Source: Chryseobacterium indologenes
Lineage (GTDB): Bacteria; Bacteroidota; Bacteroidia; Flavobacteriales; Weeksellaceae
NCBI RefSeq assembly: GCF_002025665.1
Contig: NZ_CP018786.1
Location: 3,844,001-3,908,000 of the forward strand
Length of the DNA stretch: 64,000 bases
Direction of reading: 5' to 3'
Below the pieces are notes generated by a model that ran no database searches, was not told where the DNA came from, and saw only the letters and a list, made by a program, of their open reading frames with translations. Position numbers and translations under genes: made by a program. Of this stretch, positions 35,437 to 42,956 are shown piece by piece; positions within the stretch are counted from its first letter, which is position 1, and the number at the start of each line of letters is the position of its first letter.

Positions 35437-36486
35437 TTATTCTATCTTTCGGGATACCCTGATTTTTGCTTTGGTAACGGCCAGTTTTTCTTTTTCAGAT
35501 TCTAAAGACACTAAAACTTTGGTATTATCTTCGTTGACTTTAATAGTCAGATCAATGTTTTTGTCTTTTCCTGATTTCTGAAACAAGTCAAATATTTCTT
35601 TATCATCAAAAGCGTCTATCCAAACTGCATATCTGTTGTTGTTTTTATCTTTCCAGTAAAAACCGCAGAATCTTGGAACAGCTCTGCTTTTGTAAGTATT
35701 ATCTTTTAAGCTCTGGTCAAAAAGATTTTCCTGCTCTCCGTTATAGTTGGTAAAACCGAAATCAATCCATGTGGCTGCTTCAGGAAGAATCACAGCAGGT
35801 TTCCAGTTGTATTTTTCTCTGTAGAGGTTGTAAACATCTGCAGCAGGATATCCTTCTTTTTCAATTTTCTCACGAACTTCCGGCTTGAATGTCTTGTAAG
35901 AAGGATCTTTAAGCATTCTGTCGGCAAAACCTTCTTTCAGCATATACTGAGCATTATCGTAGGCTTTTTCTTTGGTAATTACGGTATCGTGAGCCTGGAA
36001 AGCACCTATTTCTTTCTGGTTTCCGGGACCTTTCATCCATAACACCACTCTTCCTTGTGGGGCTAATCCTACAACAAAGGAATTGTAAGTGGATTTCTTT
36101 TTTGTATCCTGATCTACAAATCCTTCATTAAAAAGACTTTTAATCTTTTCTTTATCCAGATTCCATTTTCCGGTGTAGAATTTATTTTCTACCAAAGAAT
36201 ACCATGTGAATTCCAACTCATGCGGAACATCCATTCTTTCGGTATTGACGTTCATGGTACCTCCTTCTTTTCCCCATCCTGTATTCTGTGTTCCCCAGAT
36301 GGCATCAAAGCCGTAAGTAAAATCATCGGCAACAATAGCTCCTTCATACACTTCCATCGGGTATTCCTGCGGTGCAGAAACGGTTCCCAGCCAACTGTAT
36401 TTTTCTTCCATTTTTTTATTCTGACAATTCGTTAATGAAAAACACCCTATTAAAAGAATCAGCAGGTTGTATTTACTTATGACCAT
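35437..36486 (-). CDS. DUF2931 lipoprotein, candidate immunity protein for the DUF2235 effector
   Basis: The 349-residue protein starts MVISKYNLLILLIGCFSLTNC (lipobox Cys at 21). The mature part opens YSWLGTVSAPQEYPMEVYEG, the DUF2931 pattern, and later has FTWYSLVENKFYTGKWNLD and VVGLAPQGRVVLWMKGPG. Its start overlaps the end of the preceding small gene by 14 bases, so the two are tightly coupled. DUF2931 genes recur beside lipase-type T6SS effectors as I recall, so protection from the adjacent effector is plausible but unproven. Confidence 0.75.
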   Translation of the reverse strand: MVISKYNLLILLIGCFSLTNCQNKKMEEKYSWLGTVSAPQEYPMEVYEGAIVADDFTYGFDAIWGTQNTGWGKEGGTMNVNTERMDVPHELEFTWYSLVENKFYTGKWNLDKEKIKSLFNEGFVDQDTKKKSTYNSFVVGLAPQGRVVLWMKGPGNQKEIGAFQAHDTVITKEKAYDNAQYMLKEGFADRMLKDPSYKTFKPEVREKIEKEGYPAADVYNLYREKYNWKPAVILPEAATWIDFGFTNYNGEQENLFDQSLKDNTYKSRAVPRFCGFYWKDKNNNRYAVWIDAFDDKEIFDLFQKSGKDKNIDLTIKVNEDNTKVLVSLESEKEKLAVTKAKIRVSRKIE

Positions 36487-36643
36487 GGGACATAATCTTC
36501 TTATTACTTGCTAAAACCAGATTATCTCTGTGTGCTTCCACATTGATTTTCTTTGCTATTTTTTCAACCTTTTTTCCTACGCTCAGATGGTAAGAATCTT
36601 TGACTGTTATGCGCAGATTGGTTGCTGTTTTGATGATCGCCAT
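36473..36643 (-). CDS. Small basic protein between vgrG and the DUF2931 gene
   Basis: The 56-residue protein MAIIKTATNLRITVKDSYHL continues with VGKKVEKIAKKINVEAHRDN and ends KKIMSHGHK. It is basic and has no signal. Its ATG is 1 base past the vgrG stop, and its 3' end overlaps the DUF2931 gene by 14 bases. The composition resembles the repeated beta tail segments of VgrG-like spikes (IKTATNLRITV). It may be a spike extension or a chaperone. A longer frame from 36670 adds 9 residues inside vgrG and is less likely. Confidence 0.6.
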   Translation of the reverse strand: MAIIKTATNLRITVKDSYHLSVGKKVEKIAKKINVEAHRDNLVLASNKKIMSHGHK

Positions 36644-36644
36644 A

Positions 36645-38576
36645 TCAGAAAAGTTTTGATTTTTCAGCACTGTTGAATTCTACAATCTTTCCGCTCTGCA
36701 TGGTCATATTTTCCAGTTCGCTGAACATGGAAATTTCCCCTGCAATTTCATTGGATGTTTCAGATTGTCTCTTGAATTCTTTTTCAATCATTTCCGTTCT
36801 GGTGTCGGAAGCTTCCGTGATGTCTCCTGAAGCGGTAAGTTTCATATCTTTTCCTGCGATGGAAACAATATTATCATTCGCAGTACTGGTTATGCTTGCT
36901 CCTGCTCCTATCGAAATTTCTTTTCCTGCAGTGATGTTGATATTATCGCCAGCATTTAAAGTAAAGTTTTTAGGGGCCTTCATACTGATATTCCCCTGTC
37001 CGTCCATGTAATAGGTATTTCCGCTTGGATCAAGAATGGTTACGCTTCCTTCTTCATCATTCATTAGAATCCTGATTCCGCTTCTGGTCTGGATGGATTT
37101 CAGGTGATTGTTAACACCACCTCCTAAAGCAATGCCTCCATGGAACATTCCTCCCATTACGAAAGGTCTGTCCGGATGACTATGTACAAAATTAACCATT
37201 ACCTGATCCCCAACTTCCGGAATGGCTACATAACCACGGTTTTGGGTAATCTGATCCGTTCCTCCTGCATCAGGGCTCATCATACGGATAAAGTGAGTGG
37301 TATCATTGGTCTGCCAGTCAAATCTTACCTGTATTCTTCCTTGTCCTTCCGGATCTGTATTGGAAATTACGGTGGCAGTCTGTGGCTCTGCCTTCGGAAT
37401 GGTATATTCCGGTTTTGGAAGAAACCCTGTATCTGCAGCTATTCCTACAAAACTTCCTTTGTAATGACCAATAGTATCAATTTCATGTTCTGCCTCAGTA
37501 ATCATAATCCTTGTAAAATACGAGGTTTCATTAGAATCCTGTTTACGCATCTGGACATCTGCTACGCAACCTGGATGCAGGAAAGGAACTGTTGTATTTC
37601 CTGAAATAGAAAAAACATTTACGGCTTCACTTCCAGATGCACTTTTCTGAGAGTATTCCACATCTAAGTGGGTAGTGGCTTTGATGGGAGCCATCTGTAA
37701 AGCCGGAGTCTTATAAATAGTTTCGTTATGACTGTATGCTGTTTTTGCAAGATCACTTACATGCTTAATGGGTGTAGAACCTGAAGTCAGCCTTTCATTT
37801 TTGTTACTGTTGTAACCGTAGAATTGTGGCTTCGTATGTACAGCTTTCAGCTCAACTTTTATTTCATTGGCACTGCTTCCGTAGGTAAGAATAATAGGTT
37901 TATTCTGAGCAGGAAGTTTTCCGAAATGCAAAACTTCACCATCATAGTAAAATTGTTCACCATAGGCTTCAGCTATTCTTGCCAGATAATTATAATGCGT
38001 TTCATCATACTGACTGCTATAGATAATCTGAGAAAAGTTATTGGCATCTACTCTGACATCAAATCGGCTTTTGTCAATTCCCTGTTTGATTACTTCTTCA
38101 GCAATAATTCCTACGTTGACAGATTGATTCCCTCCAAAACTCTGGATATGCGGTGCTCCGTCAAGAAGGATGGTAGGACTGTAACCTGTAAGTACAATAT
38201 TTCCTAAACTCATATGTTCCTGACTGAATCCCACGCCGGTAATTACTCCTACAAAAGTTCTCTCCGGGCTGTTGTCAATATCTTTGTAAGAAATAACGGC
38301 TGTAAGTCGTTTTCCAAGGAATTTATTGGCTTCTTCCAATGAATGGGTCTGTCTGTCTCCCAGAGTATCGTGTGCCAGTGTCAGCGTAAATTCGTGATGC
38401 CTTCTGGTACTTTGCTTAAGCTTGAAATGCTTATAGTACTTGATAATTTTCCCTTCTATGACAAGAGAGAGTTTTACCAGACGGTTAATACCTGTGTGAT
38501 GGTTTTCAGAAATACCATCTGCATTCTGCGTCGGACGAAAAGACGTCGCTTGTGAGTTTCCAGGTGTATTTGACAT
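36645..38576 (-). CDS. vgrG: VgrG/TssI spike protein of the Bacteroidota type VI secretion system
   Basis: The 643-residue protein has the gp27-like half (about 30-400) with LVKLSLVIEGKIIKYYKHF, VGVITGVGFSQEHMSLG and SQYDETHYNYLARIAEAYGE. The gp5-like OB region follows (about 405-500: TATVISNTDPEGQGRIQVRF, YVAIPEVGDQVMVNFVHS, PFVMGGMFHG). The C-terminal beta-helix repeats include NFTLNAGDNINITAGKEISI. It forms the puncturing spike that carries PAAR-like tips and effectors. It is the first gene of the cargo island after hcp, with 148 bases between them. No sheath or membrane-complex genes are in the window. Confidence 0.92.
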   Translation of the reverse strand: MSNTPGNSQATSFRPTQNADGISENHHTGINRLVKLSLVIEGKIIKYYKHFKLKQSTRRHHEFTLTLAHDTLGDRQTHSLEEANKFLGKRLTAVISYKDIDNSPERTFVGVITGVGFSQEHMSLGNIVLTGYSPTILLDGAPHIQSFGGNQSVNVGIIAEEVIKQGIDKSRFDVRVDANNFSQIIYSSQYDETHYNYLARIAEAYGEQFYYDGEVLHFGKLPAQNKPIILTYGSSANEIKVELKAVHTKPQFYGYNSNKNERLTSGSTPIKHVSDLAKTAYSHNETIYKTPALQMAPIKATTHLDVEYSQKSASGSEAVNVFSISGNTTVPFLHPGCVADVQMRKQDSNETSYFTRIMITEAEHEIDTIGHYKGSFVGIAADTGFLPKPEYTIPKAEPQTATVISNTDPEGQGRIQVRFDWQTNDTTHFIRMMSPDAGGTDQITQNRGYVAIPEVGDQVMVNFVHSHPDRPFVMGGMFHGGIALGGGVNNHLKSIQTRSGIRILMNDEEGSVTILDPSGNTYYMDGQGNISMKAPKNFTLNAGDNINITAGKEISIGAGASITSTANDNIVSIAGKDMKLTASGDITEASDTRTEMIEKEFKRQSETSNEIAGEISMFSELENMTMQSGKIVEFNSAEKSKLF

Positions 38577-38675
38577 ATTTTTAGTGATTTGATTAGTTTT
38601 CTAAACGATTATTCAACAGAAAGAGAGTTTAAAAATAAAAACAAAAGATCCTGCAGAATATAGTCTTAGGTAAAA

Positions 38676-38704
38676 AAAGACCGTCTTATGAAGGACAGTC
38701 TTTT
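38676..38704 (-). terminator. Terminator of hcp
   Basis: GACCGTC and GACAGTC (one wobble on the minus strand), extended by A/T pairs, form a hairpin. It is followed on the minus strand by seven T residues, 20 bases past the hcp stop codon. It separates hcp from vgrG. Confidence 0.7.
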
Positions 38705-38724
38705 ATTTCTTACTCATGAAAGAC

Positions 38725-39129
38725 TTAGCTCATTGGCCAAAGTCCGTCATAAGATGAATTTCCATAGGTAATGCTTTCAGCACTTATTACAAAGCTGATC
38801 AGCATATTATTACTATCAATAGCATCAAAGTCTACTTCATGCTGGATTACATATCCGTTTTCCCACTTCAAAGAGATCAATGTTCCTTCTTCGTGAGATT
38901 TATTAAAGTTGATTTCTCCGCTGGTAGGTTTATATTTACTGTTTAATAAACTTTCTAAAACATCAGATTTTTCTGTTGCTTCAATTGTTACTTTGATCAA
39001 TGCATTGGACGGATCAGATGCTACACGTCCTGATACATCTGTAGATCTTGATACGCTATAGTTAAGCTTTAATAACTTCTGACCTTCACCTCCATTGAAT
39101 TTTAAGATTCCTCTTGAATTTCCTGCCAT
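38725..39129 (-). CDS. tssD: TssD/Hcp type VI tube protein
   Basis: The 134-residue protein starts MAGNSRGILKFNGGEGQKLLKLNYSVSRSTDVSGRVASDPS. This matches the Bacteroidota TssD family, whose members open with a short strand followed by the SRSTD-GRV-SDP motif. Hcp hexamers stack into the secreted tube. It is expressed from its own strong-looking promoter and ended by a hairpin, so it is a separate unit placed before vgrG. It supports a subtype iii system in this genome, although the core genes are elsewhere. Confidence 0.9.
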   Translation of the reverse strand: MAGNSRGILKFNGGEGQKLLKLNYSVSRSTDVSGRVASDPSNALIKVTIEATEKSDVLESLLNSKYKPTSGEINFNKSHEEGTLISLKWENGYVIQHEVDFDAIDSNNMLISFVISAESITYGNSSYDGLWPMS

Positions 39130-39181
39130 ATTCTTAAATTTTAATCATTAACGACTGTTCCCTGATATAGGATTTATATAA

Positions 39182-39189
39182 CAAAGATA
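39182..39189 (-). promoter_or_regulatory. -7 element of the hcp promoter
   Basis: TATCTTTG on the minus strand is an exact TAnnTTTG match about 53 bases before the ATG of hcp. The rest of the 290-base gap to the next gene is AT-rich and holds no ORF. Confidence 0.6.
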
Positions 39190-39419
39190 GACTTCATGTT
39201 CTAATTTAAAAAGTTTTTAGGGCACTGTTTCATAAATTGTAGTAGTTCTACGACATTTTAAAATTCTACCCAATAAAACAATACAGGAATTTTAATCTAA
39301 AAAATTATATTTTATATTAAAATTTTTCTACACAAGCGACCATTAATCAATACAGGGCAGAAGGATAAAATACAAAATAACACTCACAACCAAACACTTA
39401 AACCCTTATAATTTTATAG

Positions 39420-39698
39420 TTAATAATGTTTATATATATACCCAACTACCATAATAATAAGATTAACGATCACTAAAATCATTAAAATATTACCGTATTT
39501 TCTTTTTTTATCGATAAAACTCACGCCAAGGATCAAAAAGAATAACAATAAGGTGTATACAGCCGGATACATTTGAAAAGCTTCTGAAAATTTCCCTTCA
39601 AATACCAATACGATTGCTCTCTGCGCACCACAGCCCAGACATTCAATTCCTAAAAACTTTTTACTGGGACAGGTAAGCATAAAATCATTGATATCCAT
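39420..39698 (-). CDS. DUF2752 membrane protein
   Basis: The 92-residue protein opens MDINDFMLTCPSKKFLGIECLGCGAQRAIVL, the DUF2752 signature (CP-K-LGI-CPGCG-QRA). Two membrane segments follow (about 45-60 and 70-88). Its function is unknown. It starts 30 bases past the OYE-family gene on the same strand. Confidence 0.85.
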   Translation of the reverse strand: MDINDFMLTCPSKKFLGIECLGCGAQRAIVLVFEGKFSEAFQMYPAVYTLLLFFLILGVSFIDKKRKYGNILMILVIVNLIIMVVGYIYKHY

Positions 39699-39728
39699 TT
39701 CTGTTGTTTTTACAGATTATTTGGGTCA

Positions 39729-40781
39729 TTAAGTAGAGATTTTGGCTCTGGTATACTGGTGAGGAAAGAAACAGTCTTGTTTCATTTCAAAAGATCCCTG
39801 AACAGCAATATAAGGATTTCTCAGAATCTCTCTTGCTACAAAGATTAGATCAGCATCACCTTTATCAAGGATTTCCTCAGCCTGTTGCACGCTGGTAATC
39901 AAACCTACCGCTCCTGTTTTCACTTCAGCTTCATTTCTTATCTGTGATGAAAAAGGAACCTGATAGCCATCGAAAACCGAAATTTTTGCTCCATGAATAT
40001 TTCCACCACTGGATACATCTACAAGATCTACGGAATGTTCTTTTAAAATTTTTGCCAGTTCTACGCTGCTATGAATATCCCAGCCATTGTCAGCATATTC
40101 CGTTCCTGAAATTCTTACAAAAAGGGCTGTATTTTCATCCAGTTCTTCGTTTACAGCATCTACAATTTCGATCAGAAATCTGATTCTGTTTTCAAAACTG
40201 CCTCCATATTCATCTGTTCTGATATTGGAAAGTGGCGACAAAAACTGATGGATCAGATATCCGTGAGCGCCGTGAATTTCAATGACATCAAAACCTGCTT
40301 TTACGGCTCTTCGGGCTGCTTTTTTAAAATTCTGAACAATTTCCTTTACCTCATCTATACTCAGTACATGCGGAATTCGTTCTGTAGGGTGATAAGGAAT
40401 AGGGCTTGGAGCAACAGTTTCCCAGCCTTCTTCCACAGAAATCTGTATATTATTCCATGTTGACCCTTTTCTTCCGGCATGAGCCAGCTGAATTCCTATT
40501 TTGCTTTCTGAATTTTTATGTACAAATTCAACAATTTTCTGCAATTTCTCTGCCTGTCCATCATTCCAGATTCCCATGCAGTGATTGGTAATTCTTCCTT
40601 TGGGCTCTACTCCAGTAGCTTCTACAATCAAAAGACCGGTACCGCCCTGAGATCTGCTTCCGTAGTGCACAAAATGGAAGTCGTTTGCTTCTCCGTTTTC
40701 ACAGGAATACATGCACATAGGCGACATGACCCATCTGTTTTTCAACTCTATATTCCTGAATTTTATTGGTGTATATAACAT
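39729..40781 (-). CDS. Old yellow enzyme family NADPH dehydrogenase (YqjM-like)
   Basis: The 350-residue flavoprotein begins YTPIKFRNIELKNRWVMSPMCMYSCENGEANDFH, matching the YqjM subgroup, which has the Cys-Tyr next to the FMN. The His-Ala pair in IQLAHAGRKG, the substrate pair in IEIHGAHGYLIHQFLSPLSNIRTDEYGGSFENR, and the phosphate-binding VGLITSVQQAEEIL and VAREILRNP are present. It reduces activated alkenes with NADPH. It may be co-transcribed with the DUF2752 gene. Confidence 0.92.
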   Translation of the reverse strand: MLYTPIKFRNIELKNRWVMSPMCMYSCENGEANDFHFVHYGSRSQGGTGLLIVEATGVEPKGRITNHCMGIWNDGQAEKLQKIVEFVHKNSESKIGIQLAHAGRKGSTWNNIQISVEEGWETVAPSPIPYHPTERIPHVLSIDEVKEIVQNFKKAARRAVKAGFDVIEIHGAHGYLIHQFLSPLSNIRTDEYGGSFENRIRFLIEIVDAVNEELDENTALFVRISGTEYADNGWDIHSSVELAKILKEHSVDLVDVSSGGNIHGAKISVFDGYQVPFSSQIRNEAEVKTGAVGLITSVQQAEEILDKGDADLIFVAREILRNPYIAVQGSFEMKQDCFFPHQYTRAKIST

Positions 40782-40881
40782 TTTTGCTCTTAAAAAAATT
40801 GAACTTTTTCTCAGGAGAATAAAATATTGCCCACTTCATTAAAAAGAACTAATTTTACCCCCCTTTTTTAGTTGACAATAT

Positions 40882-41364
40882 ATGAAAAAAGACATACAGA
40901 TCGGTTACGAATATTTTAAAAATAGCAGTAAACTGAGCGATATAGAAAAACAATTATTTGAAAGAGCCAAAGAGGCTCGTGAGAATGCTTATGCACCTTA
41001 TTCTCAATTTTTGGTAGGATGTTCCGTATTATTGGAAAACGGAGAAATCTATTCTGGAAACAACCAGGAGAATGCAGCCTATCCGTCCGGGCTCTGTGCA
41101 GAAAGAACGACTGTTTTTTGGGTCGCTGCCAATTTTCCGGATGTGAAAATAAAAAAGATCTTCGTAGTGGGTGGACCTAAAGAATTTCATGAGAAAAACC
41201 CACCGATTCCTCCTTGTGGAGCATGCCGTCAGAGTTTAATAGAGTACGAAACCAAGCAGAATGAAAATATCGACCTTTATTTTTCAAGTATGAATGAAGA
41301 GGTTGTAAAAGTGCATGCTGTGAAGGATCTGCTTCCTTTTTATTTTGATTCTACGTTTTTGTAA
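40882..41364 (+). CDS. cdd: Cytidine deaminase
   Basis: The 160-residue protein has the zinc-dependent deaminase pattern. NAYAPYSQFLVGCSVLLENG leads in, then AAYPSGLCAERTTVFWVA carries the Cys ligand and catalytic Glu of CAE, and PPIPPCGACRQSLIEYE carries PCxxC. It converts cytidine and deoxycytidine to uridine forms in pyrimidine salvage. It is a single gene on the plus strand between minus-strand genes. Confidence 0.94.
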   Translation: MKKDIQIGYEYFKNSSKLSDIEKQLFERAKEARENAYAPYSQFLVGCSVLLENGEIYSGNNQENAAYPSGLCAERTTVFWVAANFPDVKIKKIFVVGGPKEFHEKNPPIPPCGACRQSLIEYETKQNENIDLYFSSMNEEVVKVHAVKDLLPFYFDSTFL

Positions 41365-41391
41365 CCAAAGTAAGACTTGATTTTTAAACCC

Positions 41392-41505
41392 TGCCCAAGT
41401 TTGAAACCTTGACAGGTTGTGAAGCAAAAACTTCACATTGACTAGTCCTAAATAAATGCTACAGTTAAATTAAGATAAGAAACCTGTTAGGTTTCTATGT
41501 TAAAG
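41392..41505. repeat. Intergenic palindromic repeats (AACCTTGACAGGTT type)
   Basis: The sequence between cdd and the barstar gene includes AACCTTGACAGGTT and AGAAACCTGTTAGGTTTCT, two imperfect palindromes related to each other. They contain no ORF. They look like a short dispersed repeat, which cannot be verified from one copy pair. Confidence 0.35.
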
Positions 41506-41544
41506 AATAAAGATTTGAATGCTATAGAATAAGGATCAGCATAA

Positions 41545-41577
41545 AAAAAGCTGTTTCATACGTTGAAACAGCTTTTT
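41545..41577 (-). terminator. Terminator of the barstar operon
   Basis: A perfect 14-bp stem (AAAAAGCTGTTTCA / TGAAACAGCTTTTT) with a 5-base loop is followed by T residues on the minus strand, 3 bases past the barstar stop codon. Confidence 0.9.
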
Positions 41578-41579
41578 CA

Positions 41580-41894
41580 TTATTCTTCTTCAGATTCTAC
41601 ATCCTCATCGTCTTCATCTTCATACTGCTCAAGATAGTAGCTAAAGCTGAAGTCTTCAACCTCTTCTTCCGCATCTTCCAGCGTGGTCAGCAAGTCTTCA
41701 AAAATCTCAAGCTGATCTACAGTCATGTTAACGAATTCTAAATGGAGTGGCATTTCCAGATCACCGGTAATGGTATCAAAAAGTGCATCAAGATTATCAC
41801 CAAACTGCTCAGGAAGCTGAATTTTCTCCTTTAGCTGGGCGTAAAAATCTTCATAGTCACCTATGTCTGTAAAATCTATATATACTGTCTTCAT
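41580..41894 (-). CDS. Barstar-family RNase inhibitor
   Basis: The 104-residue protein MKTVYIDFTDIGDYEDFYAQ continues QLPEQFGDNLDALFDTITGD, aligning with barstar around its barnase-binding helix. The two key Asp residues correspond to LD and FD in NLDALFD. A C-terminal acidic tail (DEDDEDVESEEE) is extra. It should bind and inhibit a barnase-type RNase, and a barnase gene lies 1.06 kb upstream on the same strand. Its ATG overlaps the stop of the metallopeptidase gene (ATGA), so the two are translationally coupled. Confidence 0.88.
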   Translation of the reverse strand: MKTVYIDFTDIGDYEDFYAQLKEKIQLPEQFGDNLDALFDTITGDLEMPLHLEFVNMTVDQLEIFEDLLTTLEDAEEEVEDFSFSYYLEQYEDEDDEDVESEEE

Positions 41895-42514
41895 ATTGAA
41901 CTAAATTTCCAATTTTTATTAATTAAAAAAGTTTTGCATTTCTTGCAGAAATCCGTTTCTTCATTGGTTGGATTCTTACCTTCTGCATCTCTCATAAAAC
42001 ACATTTTTTCCAGGCAATGTGGCAGCCCTTGTGTATGACCAAGCTCATGAATGGCTATTTTGTAAAACTGCTCATCCCGGTTTTCTTTGCTCAGTCTGAA
42101 ATTTGAAGCCACGCAAGCTTTTCCTGGCCTATACCCCAACCCCATGATTCCGAAATCTTTTATCTTTCCTCTTGTAGCACTGATATCCTTTGCTGTAAGA
42201 CCAATGGTAACAAAGCCTTCTTTTGTTTCTTTATTCAAAAATTTAATAATTGAATCGGCTCTATACCGGTTTCTCTCTTTATAATAAGTATTTTCAGGAA
42301 AGTCTATCGCTGCCAGAACTTTTACGTTCGGATATACGTTTTTTATTCCTTCAGTCACTTTTGCTACAGTTTCCGGTTTAATATCTTTAAACGGCTGTAT
42401 GAGGATTGTTACGGCTGGTTTTTCTGCCTTTTCCTTTATTGTATCTTTCTTTTCTGAACATGAGTATGTCAGAATCAAAAGAATGGGAAGGTAAAAAAAG
42501 CTATAATTTTTCAA
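41891..42514 (-). CDS. Archaemetzincin-like metallopeptidase lipoprotein (M54)
   Basis: The 207-residue protein carries the full archaemetzincin signature HELGHTQGLPHCLEKMCFM with a later CKKC, that is HExxHxxGxxHCx4CxM and a CxxC. Both a catalytic zinc and a structural zinc site are therefore present. It has a lipoprotein signal (KNYSFFYLPILLILTYSC), which is unusual for cytoplasmic archaemetzincins. The start is TTG at 42512-42514, since no ATG lies in frame before the signal. It overlaps the barstar gene by 4 bases and was probably next to the barnase gene before the GIY-YIG unit entered. Confidence 0.85.
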   Translation of the reverse strand: MKNYSFFYLPILLILTYSCSEKKDTIKEKAEKPAVTILIQPFKDIKPETVAKVTEGIKNVYPNVKVLAAIDFPENTYYKERNRYRADSIIKFLNKETKEGFVTIGLTAKDISATRGKIKDFGIMGLGYRPGKACVASNFRLSKENRDEQFYKIAIHELGHTQGLPHCLEKMCFMRDAEGKNPTNEETDFCKKCKTFLINKNWKFSSI

Positions 42515-42554
42515 AATTAAGATTTATAATAATTACAATGCAAATTATACTTCC

Positions 42555-42594
42555 TGTCATTGCGAGGAGCTCCGCGACGAAGCAATCTCAGAAA
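42555..42594 (+). repeat. Left inverted repeat of the GIY-YIG unit
   Basis: The repeat begins GTCATTGCGAGGAGCTCC and ends GACGAAGCAATCTCAGAAAA. It contains a short internal palindrome (GGAGCTCC). It overlaps the last codon of the nuclease gene. Confidence 0.8.
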
Positions 42595-42893
42595 ACATCC
42601 ATAATATTTTCAACATCGTCTGCAAGATCTTTCCAATCAGAATTCATACTATTGATCAAATCCAGTTTCTTTTGTCTGGAACCTGCTTTTATTTGTTTTT
42701 CTCTACATATAGCATCACCTATTTCCTGAAAGGACTCCCACACGAGTAGATATAAATTATATCTTGAGGTAAAACTTTGAGAATAACAGGACTCTTTATG
42801 CTGTTGAACACATTTGGGCAGATTTGAGGTAACTCCTGTATAAAGAGTTGTAAGATTTTTATTCGTCATGATATAGACAAAACCTGCTTTCAC
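42588..42893 (-). CDS. GIY-YIG nuclease family protein
   Basis: The 101-residue protein starts KAGFVYIMTNKNLTTLYTGVTSNL, the GIY-YIG core in the variant VYI and YTG. A later Arg/Glu region follows (ESFQEIGDAICREKQIKAGSRQKKLDLI), where the metal-binding Glu sits in AICREKQIK. It belongs to the compact single-domain class of such nucleases (about 80-110 residues). The start is GTG at 42891-42893. The gene fills the space between two inverted repeats, as expected for a nuclease that recognises them. A simple housekeeping repair role is the alternative. Confidence 0.85.
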   Translation of the reverse strand: MKAGFVYIMTNKNLTTLYTGVTSNLPKCVQQHKESCYSQSFTSRYNLYLLVWESFQEIGDAICREKQIKAGSRQKKLDLINSMNSDWKDLADDVENIMDVF

Positions 42894-42903
42894 CTGTGAT
42901 TAT

Positions 42904-42943
42904 TTTTTTGAGATTGCTTCGTCACTCCATTCCTTGCAATGAC
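42904..42943 (-). repeat. Right inverted repeat of the GIY-YIG unit
   Basis: Read on the minus strand it begins GTCATTGCAAGGAATGGAG and ends GACGAAGCAATCTCAAAAAA. It is inverted relative to the left repeat. Confidence 0.8.
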
Positions 42944-42956
42944 TATAATCTACTAT

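Larger units (their letters stand above)
42554..42943. mobile_element. Inverted-repeat-flanked GIY-YIG unit (about 390 bp)
   Basis: Left repeat 42555-42594 (GTCATTGCGAGGAG, then GACGAAGCAATCTCA) and right repeat 42904-42943 (the reverse complement reads GTCATTGCAAGGAA, then GACGAAGCAATCTCA) are inverted copies, 32 of 40 bases identical, with the differences grouped in the middle. Between them lies only one gene, a GIY-YIG nuclease, and its stop codon lies inside the left repeat. Removing the unit leaves about 51 bases between the barnase and metallopeptidase genes. No clear target duplication is visible. Confidence 0.7.

Noticed and set aside
36473..36670. 65-residue version of the small vgrG-linked ORF
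   Set aside because: Its first nine residues lie inside the vgrG gene; the internal ATG one base past the vgrG stop is a better start.
39130..39419. Hidden small gene in the gap before hcp
   Set aside because: Both strands are broken by many stops and the composition is strongly AT-rich; only the hcp promoter is visible.
42512..42519. TAATTTTG on the minus strand as a promoter for the metallopeptidase
   Set aside because: It overlaps the TTG start codon itself, so it cannot serve that gene as a -7 element.
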